Shown here one piece after another: positions 25,436 through 32,951 of a DNA stretch of 41,100 nt. Made by a program: the position numbers and the translations under genes. The notes under the pieces are model-generated. The model was not told the DNA's origin and ran no database searches. It saw only the letters and a program-made list of their open reading frames with translations. Source of the DNA: Comamonas odontotermitis (GTDB taxonomy: Bacteria > Pseudomonadota > Gammaproteobacteria > Burkholderiales > Burkholderiaceae_C). The DNA lies in contig NZ_JACHKZ010000030.1 of assembly GCF_014207855.1 (NCBI RefSeq), positions 1-41,100 on the forward strand, read 5' to 3'. Each line of letters starts with the position of its first letter. Positions within the stretch are counted from its first letter, which is position 1.

Positions 25436-25796
25436 GTCAAAAATCTCCTAAAGATGAGACTACAACGGGCTGCGCATGAAGCAGGTTGACAGTGCCCTCT
25501 GCAAAATGGAATATTTACATAATGTTTACATTTATTGAATTTACCCATGCAATTCTTTGAAAATTGCTCAACAAATGGTGCTTCACATCAACGGAAATTT
25601 TCTCTATTATCAATATATATCATCAACTTATATCAAAAATCAAGAAAGTAACTTAATCCTTCACAACGAGCCGTGAACAAGGGATAGAACATTCAATTCG
25701 TCATTATTTCCATCAAAAAATTTTCCTTTCGATGAAATATTTCGTCATTTAGATAGATAAAAGAGGATTTTTTGGTCGTTTTTACCATTCACATCT
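25436..25796. other. AT-rich gene-free interval
   Basis: About 360 bp, strongly AT-rich from 25500 onward, in contrast to the GC-rich genes around it. It contains stretches such as ATCAATATATATCATC and the palindrome GAAATATTTC (about 25733-25742). It lies downstream of thiD (minus) and upstream of the small peptide frame. A promoter for the peptide or a relic of transferred DNA are both possible. I see no gene in it. Confidence 0.6.
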
Positions 25797-26660
25797 TCAC
25801 ACCTGGCTGTGAACGATCACCTGGGGCTGTGGCCGCCAGCCATGGTTCAACGGGCCATGCCCCTGGCCGGTATGAACATCGGCGCCAGAGGCGATAGCGC
25901 CCAGAATGTATTCGCGGCCCCGCTGCACTGCATCGGGCAGCGCGCAGCCCAAAGCCAGCTGGCAGGCGATCGCAGATGACAAGGTGCAGCCAGTGCCATG
26001 GCCATTGTGGGTATGGATACGAGGCGAAGCCAGCCGCAGGCGGGTGCCATCAGCCACTGCCAACAAGTCCACCACCTCGTTGCCCGGCAAATGCCCTCCT
26101 TTGACCAGTACCGCATTGGCTCCCATGGCAAGCAGGTCTTGGGCCGCCTGCTCCAGCTCATCTGCCCCCTGGATGGTGCGCCCGAGCAGCAAACCTGCCT
26201 CATCAAGATTGGGCGTAATCACCGCAGCACGGGGAAAAAGCTGCTCCACCAACTCACCCACCGTCGCCTCGGCAATCAGGCGGTCACCGCTGGTGGCCAC
26301 CATCACCGGATCGAGCACCACATTGCGCAGTGCATACCGGTCGATGGCACTGGCAACGACCTGCACCACGTCCGGCGCATGCAACATACCGATCTTGACG
26401 GCGTCGGTGCCGATGTCCTGCAGCACCGCATCCAATTGGCCGCACAGAAACTGGGGCGGCACCCCGTGAATGCCGCGCACGCCCTGGGTGTTTTGCGCCG
26501 TCAACGCCGTAATTGCCGTCATGCCATAGCAACCCAATGCGCTCATGGTCTTGAGGTCGGCCTGGATACCTGCGCCGCCGCCACTGTCAGAGCCAGCAAT
26601 CGACAGCACCCGGGCATAGCGCGGCAAGGTGGCAGAAGCGGTGGCATTCGAGCTGATCAT
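25797..26660 (-). CDS. thiD: Hydroxymethylpyrimidine/phosphomethylpyrimidine kinase
   Basis: Phosphorylates HMP and HMP-P to HMP-PP for thiamine synthesis. The 287-residue protein has the ribokinase-fold start VLSIAGSDSGGGAGIQADLK (residues 18-37). It continues with YGMTAITALTAQNTQGV, VLDPVMVATSGDRLI and the ITPNLDEAGLLLG block. The catalytic anion-hole motif THNGHGTGCTLSSAIA has its base aspartate replaced by histidine-rich GHGTGCT, as usual in ThiD. The plus-strand thi operon is divergent, separated by the foldback element. No riboswitch is visible on its own side. The C-terminus is slightly longer than in E. coli ThiD. Confidence 0.95.
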   Translation of the reverse strand: MISSNATASATLPRYARVLSIAGSDSGGGAGIQADLKTMSALGCYGMTAITALTAQNTQGVRGIHGVPPQFLCGQLDAVLQDIGTDAVKIGMLHAPDVVQVVASAIDRYALRNVVLDPVMVATSGDRLIAEATVGELVEQLFPRAAVITPNLDEAGLLLGRTIQGADELEQAAQDLLAMGANAVLVKGGHLPGNEVVDLLAVADGTRLRLASPRIHTHNGHGTGCTLSSAIACQLALGCALPDAVQRGREYILGAIASGADVHTGQGHGPLNHGWRPQPQVIVHSQV

Positions 26661-26770
26661 GGTGGGTCATCCAAAACAAAGGCCGGGCAACACAGGCCCG
26701 GCGCGCAGAAATTATCCACGATTGCAGCTGCGGCTTGATGCTGCATGGCCCGCCGCACCAGGCGCTGTGT

Positions 26771-27073
26771 TATTAGAACGTGTTTAAGATCTCTAATGAG
26801 TTCGAAGCGCCGGGCCTTGCTTGCACCGGGGTGCAAGCAAGGCCAGCGCACAGAAATCTCCCGATTTCACTCCAACCCGGAGGGACAGTGGGTTTGGGGG
26901 CGCCCGGCTAGGGACGCCCCGGCTAGGGGCGGTCTGCGTCGTTGCAGCGCTTGCCAATAGCTGGCTATTGGCTGCGCACTGCGCCGCTAGGCGCGCCCCT
27001 CGCATCCCATCCCAAGCCGGGCGCCCCGAAAATCACTGTCGCGGCGCGAGGAGATCGTAAACAGGTTCTAATA
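26771..27073. mobile_element. MITE-like foldback element (303 bp)
   Basis: The left end TTAGAACGTGTTTAAGATCTC (26773-26793, 21 bp, here split as TTAGAACGTG + TTTAAGATCTC) matches the reverse complement of the right end 27051-27071 at 19 of 21 positions. TA follows on each outer side, either as a target duplication or as part of the repeat. Inside are a perfect 15-bp stem (GGCCTTGCTTGCACC at 26813-26827 with 26830-26844) and CCAATAGC-TG-GCTATTGG near 26964-26981. A long-range pair GGGCGCCCGGCT / AGCCGGGCGCCC also occurs. No coding frame is convincing. The features fit a non-autonomous miniature transposable element. Its parent is unknown. Confidence 0.65.
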
Positions 27074-27084
27074 TCCGCTTGAGA

Positions 27085-27186
27085 CGAAACAGGGGTGTCC
27101 CTGTGCATGCATTTGCTGCATGCACTGCGCGGCTGAGATCAGACCCTTTCACCCGATCCAGACCATGCTGGCGTGGGGAGTTTTCG
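27085..27186 (+). promoter_or_regulatory. TPP riboswitch (THI element)
   Basis: The conserved order is present: GGGGTGTCC (27092-27100), an extended P3 stem GTGCATGCA/TGCATGCAC (27103-27111/27117-27125), then GGCTGAGA (27131-27138). CCCTTTCACCCGATCC follows and CATGCTGGCGTGGGGA closes the core. The outer stem pairs CGAAAC (27085-27090) with GTTTTCG. It senses thiamine pyrophosphate. It lies 72 bp before the thiO ATG. A hairpin GGTCGC/GCGACC between the riboswitch and the start, and AGACA/TGTCT before it, could form the expression platform. Confidence 0.93.
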
Positions 27187-27258
27187 ACACGGAGACATCC
27201 GCTGTTTTGTCTGTTGCGCGCCGGTCGCTTTCACTAGCCCGGGCGACCATAGGCAAAC

Positions 27259-28362
27259 ATGACTTCTCACGCACTGATTCCCGCTCCTGCCCAACTTGCC
27301 ATCCTTGGCGGCGGCCTGCTGGGGCGCCTGTTGGCCCTTGCGCTTTCGGACAAGGGCTATTCCATCGATCTGTATGACCGCGGCGGCCCCGAGGCGGAGC
27401 ATGCAGCGGCGCATGTGGCCGCCGCCATGCTGGCACCCCTGGCCGAATCGGCGATTACCGAGCATGGCGTAGTGCGCATGGGCCAGTACGGCCTCACACG
27501 CTGGCCGCAGCTCATTGCCCAGTTGGCCGATCCTGTGTTCATTCAGCAGGCAGGCACCATGGTGGTATGGCACCGGCAGGATGCGGCCGAAGCCCAGCGC
27601 TTTCGCGGCATTCTGGAACGTACCCAGGCTGCCATTCCGCAGCTGCCGCCTCTGGAGGCGATGGATCGCTCCGCCCTGCACGCGCTTGAGCCCGCGCTCG
27701 CTCAGCATTTTCAGCAAGGCTATTACCTGCCTGGTGAAGGCCAGCTGGACAACCGCCAGTTGCTCACTGCCCTCGTGCCCGCGTTGCAGGCGGGTGGCGT
27801 GCGCCTGCACTGGCATACGCCACGCGAGGTGGGCGACTTCGCTCCTGGCGAATCCGGCCAGCCAGACTGGCTGATCGATACCCGAGGCCTCGGTGCCAAA
27901 CCGCAGTGGAACGCTCTGCGTGGCGTGCGCGGCGAGGTGGTGCGTGTGCACGCGCCCGAGGTGAACCTCAGCCGCCCCACGCGCTTGATGCACCCGCGCT
28001 ACCCGATCTACATTGCACCCAAGCAGAACCATCTGTTCGTGATCGGCGCCACCGAGATCGAATCGGACGATATGTCGCCCGCAAGCGTTCGCTCGGCCAT
28101 GGAGCTGCTCTCTGCGGCCTATACGGTCCACAGCGGCTTTGCCGAGGCGCGCATCCTGGAGATCGGTGTGCAGTGCCGCCCCGCCCTGCCCGACAACCTG
28201 CCTGCCCTGCGGCAAACCCGGCCGCGTGTACTGGAAATCAATGGTCTGTACCGCCACGGCTTCATGATCTCTCCTGCGGTGCTCGATTGCGCCTTACAGG
28301 TGGTGGAAACCGGCAGCTCGCCGCTGGCGGCGCAATTTGGCATGGCAGTCAACCTGCTCTGA
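27259..28362 (+). CDS. thiO: FAD-dependent glycine oxidase ThiO
   Basis: Oxidises glycine to dehydroglycine (iminoacetate) for the thiazole ring. The 367-residue protein of the DAO family has the dinucleotide-binding motif LAILGGGLLGRLLALAL (residues 13-29), with GGGLLG as Rossmann loop. HAAAHVAAAMLAPLAES follows as the FAD loop. The C-terminus has the flavin-contact ending NGLYRHGFMISPA. It is the first gene after the TPP riboswitch and is followed by thiS and thiG, which fixes its role. ThiO rather than ThiH means that aerobic glycine oxidation supplies the imine. AGG lies 5 bases before the ATG. Confidence 0.94.
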   Translation: MTSHALIPAPAQLAILGGGLLGRLLALALSDKGYSIDLYDRGGPEAEHAAAHVAAAMLAPLAESAITEHGVVRMGQYGLTRWPQLIAQLADPVFIQQAGTMVVWHRQDAAEAQRFRGILERTQAAIPQLPPLEAMDRSALHALEPALAQHFQQGYYLPGEGQLDNRQLLTALVPALQAGGVRLHWHTPREVGDFAPGESGQPDWLIDTRGLGAKPQWNALRGVRGEVVRVHAPEVNLSRPTRLMHPRYPIYIAPKQNHLFVIGATEIESDDMSPASVRSAMELLSAAYTVHSGFAEARILEIGVQCRPALPDNLPALRQTRPRVLEINGLYRHGFMISPAVLDCALQVVETGSSPLAAQFGMAVNLL

Positions 28363-28408
28363 AAACCTGTTTTCACCCTCTATGATGGGCACTTCAACCC
28401 GTATGACG

Positions 28409-28606
28409 ATGCAAATCCTTTTGAACAACCAGGCCACCGAACTGCCCGCCAATGCCACCGTGGCCCAGGCGCTGGCCCAATTGCGGCCACAGCCGCCCTT
28501 TGCGGTAGCGGTGAACACCGAGTTCGTGCCCAAGGCGCGCTACGAAAGCCAGGTGCTCCAGGCCAATGACAAGGTCGAAGTGATCTCGCCGGTCACGGGC
28601 GGATGA
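28409..28606 (+). CDS. thiS: Sulfur carrier protein ThiS
   Basis: Small ubiquitin-like protein that carries sulfur as a C-terminal thiocarboxylate to ThiG. The 65-residue product from MQILLNNQATELP ends in the required Gly-Gly (VEVISPVTGG). An ATG two codons earlier (28403) is equally possible, since neither has a clear ribosome binding site. Earlier in-frame starts would overlap thiO and add residues foreign to ThiS. It lies 46 bp after thiO. The adenylating enzyme ThiF is not in the window and must be encoded elsewhere or replaced by MoeB. Confidence 0.92.
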   Translation: MQILLNNQATELPANATVAQALAQLRPQPPFAVAVNTEFVPKARYESQVLQANDKVEVISPVTGG

Positions 28607-28699
28607 TGACCCCATGAACCGCGCCCGCAATCCACAGACATGCGCCGCGAATGCACGCCCCGGGTTCTGCATGTTTGCCAGCTCGCGCAAACTTAGTCT

Positions 28700-28753
28700 C
28701 TTTTTGATAGCTGCTCGCGCTTGCCAGATGAGCGTTGATGGCCATTTTTCTAC
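28700..28753 (-). repeat. Dispersed ~50-bp palindromic repeat, copy 5
   Basis: Read on the minus strand the segment gives an A-rich start, then GGCCATCAACGCTCATC, then TGGCAAGCGCGAGCAGCTATC and an A run (here split as GGCAAGCGCG + AGCAGCTATC). It aligns with copies 1 and 2 over AAGCGC-AGCAGCTAT. It sits between thiS and thiG inside the thi operon, directly before the thiG start. Confidence 0.65.
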
Positions 28754-28765
28754 CAATTATTTGCC

Positions 28766-29572
28766 ATGACTGCCATTTCATCCTCCGACGACGCCCTGGT
28801 TCTGTACGGCCAGCGCTTTCAAAGCCGGCTGCTGCTGGGCACGTCGCGCTATCCATCTCCGGCTGTGCTGGAGGCCGCAGTCTCCCGGGCCAAACCGGCC
28901 ATGGTGACCGCATCGCTGCGCCGCCAGGGCAGCAATGCCGCAGAGACCGGCAGCGACTTCTGGGCTTTGCTCAAACGCCTTCAAGTGCCGGTACTGCCCA
29001 ATACGGCTGGCTGCATGCGCGTACAGGAAGCGATCACCACGGCGCAAATGGCGCGCGAGGTGTTCGAGACGCCGTGGATCAAGCTGGAGCTGATCGGTGA
29101 CGACTACACCTTGCAGCCCGACACGCTCAACCTCGTCGAAGCAGCCTCCATTCTGATCAAGGACGGCTTTCAGGTGCTGCCTTACTGCACCGAAGACCTG
29201 GTGCTGTGCCAGCGCCTGGTCGATGTTGGTTGCCAGGCTGTCATGCCTTGGGCAGCACCCATTGGCACAGGCCGTGGTCCCGTCAACCCGTATGCAATGC
29301 AGGCCTTGCGCGAACGCCTTGATGTGCCGTTGATCTGCGATGCGGGGCTTGGCCTGCCCAGTCACGCCTGCCAGGTGATGGAATGGGGTTTTGATGGCGT
29401 GCTGCTCAACACCGCCGTAGCGCTGTCGCAAGACCCGGTCGCCATGGCAGGCGCCTTTGCCGACGCCACGGCAGCAGGCCACGCCGCCTTCCGGGCGGGC
29501 GCCATGCAGGCGCAGGATACGGCACAACCGAGCACGCCGGTATTGGGCACGCCTTTTTGGCACAACTCCTGA
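28766..29572 (+). CDS. thiG: Thiazole synthase ThiG
   Basis: Condenses dehydroglycine, 1-deoxyxylulose 5-phosphate and ThiS-thiocarboxylate to thiazole phosphate. The 268-residue TIM-barrel protein has [17 protein letters not shown] near residue 14. The Schiff-base lysine is in [16 protein letters not shown] (K in the WIKLE motif). The later sequences [19 protein letters not shown] and [18 protein letters not shown] bind phosphate. It follows thiS after 159 bp that contain a dispersed palindrome. The stop lies 51 bp before the chosen thiE start. Confidence 0.96.
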   Translation: MTAISSSDDALVLYGQRFQSRLLLGTSRYPSPAVLEAAVSRAKPAMVTASLRRQGSNAAETGSDFWALLKRLQVPVLPNTAGCMRVQEAITTAQMAREVFETPWIKLELIGDDYTLQPDTLNLVEAASILIKDGFQVLPYCTEDLVLCQRLVDVGCQAVMPWAAPIGTGRGPVNPYAMQALRERLDVPLICDAGLGLPSHACQVMEWGFDGVLLNTAVALSQDPVAMAGAFADATAAGHAAFRAGAMQAQDTAQPSTPVLGTPFWHNS

Positions 29573-29575
29573 ATG

Positions 29576-29622
29576 GGTAGCTGCCAGCGCATACCAGACG
29601 AGCACAATACGCCAAAAATAGC
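29576..29622 (-). repeat. Degenerate copy of the dispersed palindrome, copy 6
   Basis: GGGTAGCTGCCAGCGCATAC, CAGACGAGCACAATACGCC and a final AAAAATAGCC retain the TAGCTGC-AGCGC start and GAGC/GCC-AAAAATAG end of the family. It fills almost the whole thiG-thiE gap. Confidence 0.45.
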
Positions 29623-29623
29623 C

Positions 29624-30541
29624 ATGAACGCCAGCCTCATCACCCAAGCCATCCTTGCCGCGCATCAGGCAGCTTTTGCCGATTTTCCGCCGCAGGCCGC
29701 GCCTATCTTGGCGGAAGCGCAGCTGCAGGATGCCGTGTACGCGGGAGCGGTCGCCGCCTGCTGTCAGCTGGGCTTTATTGCCATCGATGCAGATTGCATC
29801 GCCAAAGCGTGGTCGGCGCAGAGCCAGCGGCTGGGTGTGTTCGACGCGCTGGCCTGGCCCGCGACCGCCGCAGATTTTGGCCTGCAGCCCCGCACAGAAA
29901 CAGGAGCCTTTGCTGCCTGTCCCGAACACCTGGGTCTGTATGCCGTGCTACCTACGGCCCGATGGGTGGGCCGTATGGCGCGCGCCGGAGTCCCCACCGT
30001 GCAGTTACGCTTCAAATCCGAGGATGCCGCGGCCGTTGAGCGCGAAGTCAAGGCGGCGGTAGAAGCAGTCAAAGGTACGCGCGCCCTACTCTTCATCAAC
30101 GACCATTGGCGCCAAGCCATCGCAGCAGGCAGCTACGGCATTCACCTGGGCCAGGAAGACCTCGATGCGCTCAGCAGCGCCGATCTGGCCACCTTGCGCA
30201 CCAGCGGTGTACGCCTGGGCGTCAGCACCCACGGCTATGCCGAGATGGTGCGCGCCAGCCAGGCTCAGCCCAGCTATATCGCGATGGGGGCGGTGTTTCC
30301 TACCACGCTCAAGAAAATGGCGACCGTGCCGCAAGGCCTGGCGCGCCTGATGCGCTATGCCGCATTGACGCGCAGCTATCCGCAGGTGGCGATTGGCGGC
30401 ATTGGCGCTGCGCAGTTTGCACAAGTATTGGAGAGCGGCGTTGGCTCCATCGCCGTGGTACGCGCCATCGTCAATGCCGACAACCCAGAAAAAGCTGCTG
30501 CCGATTTGATGGCGCTGATGCCGCCGCGCTACACCACGTAA
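29624..30541 (+). CDS. thiE: Thiamine phosphate synthase with N-terminal extension
   Basis: Joins HMP-PP and thiazole phosphate to thiamine phosphate. The start MNASLITQAILAAHQ (29624) gives 305 residues, about 90 more than E. coli ThiE. The ThiE barrel lies in the C-terminal two thirds: VPTVQLRFKSED, LFINDHWRQAIAAGSYGIHL, HLGQEDLDAL, LGVSTHGYAEM, and SYIAMGAVFPTTLKK. It ends with VAIGGIGAAQ. VQLRFK replaces the more usual VQLREK, and INDHW replaces INDR/INDY. The first 100 residues are alanine-rich with no motif I can name. It ends the riboswitch-controlled operon and overlaps the convergent gene at 30529 by 13 bp. Confidence 0.9.
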   Translation: MNASLITQAILAAHQAAFADFPPQAAPILAEAQLQDAVYAGAVAACCQLGFIAIDADCIAKAWSAQSQRLGVFDALAWPATAADFGLQPRTETGAFAACPEHLGLYAVLPTARWVGRMARAGVPTVQLRFKSEDAAAVEREVKAAVEAVKGTRALLFINDHWRQAIAAGSYGIHLGQEDLDALSSADLATLRTSGVRLGVSTHGYAEMVRASQAQPSYIAMGAVFPTTLKKMATVPQGLARLMRYAALTRSYPQVAIGGIGAAQFAQVLESGVGSIAVVRAIVNADNPEKAAADLMALMPPRYTT

Positions 30542-30978
30542 AGCAAGACTGCATCGCGCCGCCCTGCGGCAGCGTTCAGAAATGCACGCAGTTCTGCCTG
30601 CAGCCGCACCAACTGGCGCATTGTTTCGAGCTGATCGAGTGCATGGCCGCCTCCCGCTGCACCACGCGCCTGGAGCGCCTGCACTCGCTGAGAGAACACC
30701 CCTGCATCCAGCGCCGCCAGACGCCGCACGCAATCCTCCACCCGGTCGGCCGGCCACACCCAGCAATGCAAGGCGGGAGTGCCCTCCACGGCCACGCCAT
30801 CGGCCAGCTCTGGCAAGACGTCCATCAACTGCTGCCACAGCGGGCCAAACTGCATCATGGCATTGGGGCCGGCCTGGATGGCGCTGCGCTGCAGATAGGG
30901 GTCGATGCTGGCGGGCTCGATCAAAAAGCCGCGCAGGTCGTAGCGGTTTATGGCATATAGCAGCCCTTCGTCCGTCAT
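30529..30978 (-). CDS. Unknown protein coupled to TM2-TPR gene
   Basis: The 149-residue soluble protein is not recognised. It has aromatic and acidic patches (YAINRYDLRGFLIEPASIDP near the start, QFGPLWQQLMDVLPEL in the middle). A probable amphipathic C-terminal half contains LDQLETMRQLVRLQAELRAF, likely helical or coiled-coil. There is no signal peptide or membrane segment. Its ATG overlaps the stop of the upstream TM2-TPR gene (ATGA), a strong sign of joint function. The 3' end overlaps the thiE end by 13 bp on the opposite strand. Confidence 0.75.
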   Translation of the reverse strand: MTDEGLLYAINRYDLRGFLIEPASIDPYLQRSAIQAGPNAMMQFGPLWQQLMDVLPELADGVAVEGTPALHCWVWPADRVEDCVRRLAALDAGVFSQRVQALQARGAAGGGHALDQLETMRQLVRLQAELRAFLNAAAGRRDAVLLYVV

Positions 30979-32528
30979 GCGCGCACCTCGCCAGCTGCTG
31001 CTTGTGCAACTGCCTGCGCAGCGACAATGGATTCTTTCATGGCTGCAATCTGGGAAATATTGTCGGGATCACACACCTGGTACAGCAACAAGGCTTTTTG
31101 CAGATGCGCCAAGTGCGCGGCGGGTTGGCCTACCTCGGCCATGAAGCCGGCAAAAACCTCATAGGCACGCGCCGCGGCCAGCGAATAGCCTCGGTAGGCA
31201 CGGTGCTGAATGCGCAGCGATTGCTCGATCAAGGGCTTGACCTTGGCAGGCTGATGACGCACTGAAAATGCGGCATAGCGCGTCAGCACGTCAGACACGG
31301 CTTCGTTGTCTTCCATCACATCACCCATGGTGGCGATATGCTCATAGGCAATACGCCAGTAATCCAACGCACCGGGAATATCGCCTGCACGCTCAGCATT
31401 GAGTGCCAACCGCTGCAGTACACCGCAAATTTGCGCACCGCTGCCTGCATTGCGCGCCAGCAACGCCAAGGCGTCACGGTAGTACTGACTGGCTCCAGCA
31501 GTGTCTCCTCTGGCATAGGCCAGATCGCCCAGCTTTTCCATAGCCTGACGCTGCAACAACTCTGGCACTGGGCTTTGGCCTGCGGGCGTACGAGCTGACT
31601 GGCTGGCCAGCTGCAGCAATTGCACTCCATGGGCCTGCACCTGCCCGGGATCGCCCAGTCTGTGTGCAATCTCCATGGCATTCAGATGGTGCTCCGCCAG
31701 ATCGGATACATCCACCGCCTTGGCAGACTGGCGCATGGCGATGATTTGCGCACACAACGGGGCTGCCCGTTGCCAATCGCCTGCGCGCATCAATGCCTCA
31801 TACTGGCCGGGCTCCACCTGCACGGCCCCGGCACCTGCCGGGCTTTGCAGCTGCGGGTTGCGCAACCGGTCGAGCCAACCCTGAGCCTGCTGGGTTTGCA
31901 CCGACAAATGCGCAAACGGGGCGGCCAGGTGCACACCCATCTGCAATTTCTTGCGCGCCGCCTCCAGGTATTGGGTTTGGTAGAGCACCATGCCATGCAA
32001 CAGATAGGCTTCAGCCAGGTGCGGATCGTGTTGCGGGCGACGGCTGCGCTGCTGCAGGTATTGAACCAGGCGCTCTGCGGCGGTGTGCGCCCCCTTGGGA
32101 TGGTTATCGTGCAACGTCTGGGCAATCTGCTTCTTGGTCAGTTTGATCGCCCGGGCCTTCTTTTGAGTATCAGTCTCCTCCGGGGAGGGCGCCTCATCCT
32201 TGACTGTAGCGGCCAAGGGCGCAGCTCGCACAAGGGGCGCACGCCCGGAATCCACAAACCCAGCCAGTTGGGTATCCATTTCCTCTTCCACCCGGAAATA
32301 GTCATACAGCCAAAAGCCATCATGGCCCAACCACAAAAGGATGGGGCCCAGCAGATAAGGAGCGTAAGACGCCCAACGCCCGCCCCAGCTCCACAGTGCA
32401 ACCATCAATAGCGTCAGCAACAGCTGCGCCGCCGCGCTGGCATAGCGCTGCAGATAAAAGCGGTGCGCGCCAGCCCAGCCTGCCCCAATCAGCAAGCCAT
32501 AAGCCAGACGAGCTTGTTTTTCCCCCAT
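30975..32528 (-). CDS. TM2-domain membrane protein with TPR repeats
   Basis: The 517-residue protein starts with a TM2 domain (about residues 5-75). It has AYGLLIGAGWAGAHRFYLQR, where GxxGxHRFYL is the hallmark, a second membrane helix AQLLLTLLMVALWSWGG, and LLGPILLWLGHDGFWLYDY. A charged linker (95-150) follows. The remaining ~350 residues are mostly helical tetratricopeptide-like repeats, such as AYLLHGMVLYQTQYLEAARK, EKLGDLAYARGDTAGASQYY and ALDYWRIAYEHIAT. The combination suggests a membrane-tethered scaffold with a cytoplasmic TPR array. Its partners may include the translationally coupled unknown protein downstream. TM2 function is poorly known in bacteria. Confidence 0.85.
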   Translation of the reverse strand: MGEKQARLAYGLLIGAGWAGAHRFYLQRYASAAAQLLLTLLMVALWSWGGRWASYAPYLLGPILLWLGHDGFWLYDYFRVEEEMDTQLAGFVDSGRAPLVRAAPLAATVKDEAPSPEETDTQKKARAIKLTKKQIAQTLHDNHPKGAHTAAERLVQYLQQRSRRPQHDPHLAEAYLLHGMVLYQTQYLEAARKKLQMGVHLAAPFAHLSVQTQQAQGWLDRLRNPQLQSPAGAGAVQVEPGQYEALMRAGDWQRAAPLCAQIIAMRQSAKAVDVSDLAEHHLNAMEIAHRLGDPGQVQAHGVQLLQLASQSARTPAGQSPVPELLQRQAMEKLGDLAYARGDTAGASQYYRDALALLARNAGSGAQICGVLQRLALNAERAGDIPGALDYWRIAYEHIATMGDVMEDNEAVSDVLTRYAAFSVRHQPAKVKPLIEQSLRIQHRAYRGYSLAAARAYEVFAGFMAEVGQPAAHLAHLQKALLLYQVCDPDNISQIAAMKESIVAAQAVAQAAAGEVRA

Positions 32529-32951
32529 CCCTGCATCCTCTCTTCACCCCGGCCAAAACCAGTGGGTGGATTTTTATCAGCAGCATTTCATGGGTGAGAT
32601 GCACCTCTGCCACGCGCCAACAGGCGATTGCCACTATAGGAAGTATAGCAATTGCCCATCAACCGACCTAATTCGTTCACGCAACTGTGCACGCGCTGCG
32701 ACAGCTACCAAATATGTAGCAAAACAGGCCTGCACAGCAAGCGACACCCTGGCAAGCCTAGTGCAAACAAGCTGCGGACGGTGGCAGATTTCAATGAGTG
32801 GTGCCAAGCCGAAGCCCGCGAACGCCCGTAAGGGCGCATTGATTTCAGTGCGGGCTGCCAACCGCGCCCGAACCCGCATACATAATTTTTGAAAAACAAG
32901 CGCTTGCACGCTACCTGTGCGTATGGTCGCTACTCAATATATAGCAAATGG
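32529..32951. other. Gene-free interval between TM2-TPR and dusA
   Basis: About 420 bp. A short open frame (32634-32909, minus) has no family likeness and no ribosome binding site, so I do not call it. The right part (32886-32949) resembles the dispersed palindrome: AAAACAAGCGCTTGCACG, then GTGCGTATGGTCGCTACTC and TATAGCAAATG. The left part has TATAGGAAGTATAGCAATTG, AT-rich and a possible promoter for the TM2-TPR unit. Confidence 0.5.
32886..32949 (+). repeat. Degenerate copy of the dispersed palindrome, copy 7
   Basis: The segment begins with an A-run and CAAGCGCTTGCACG, as in copy 2, and ends with TATATAGCAAATG. The centre is altered. It lies just after the dusA stop (minus strand). Confidence 0.35.

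Noticed and set aside
32634..32909. 91-codon minus-strand frame upstream of the dusA 3' end
   Set aside because: Overlaps the degenerate palindrome, lacks a ribosome binding site and any recognisable domain.
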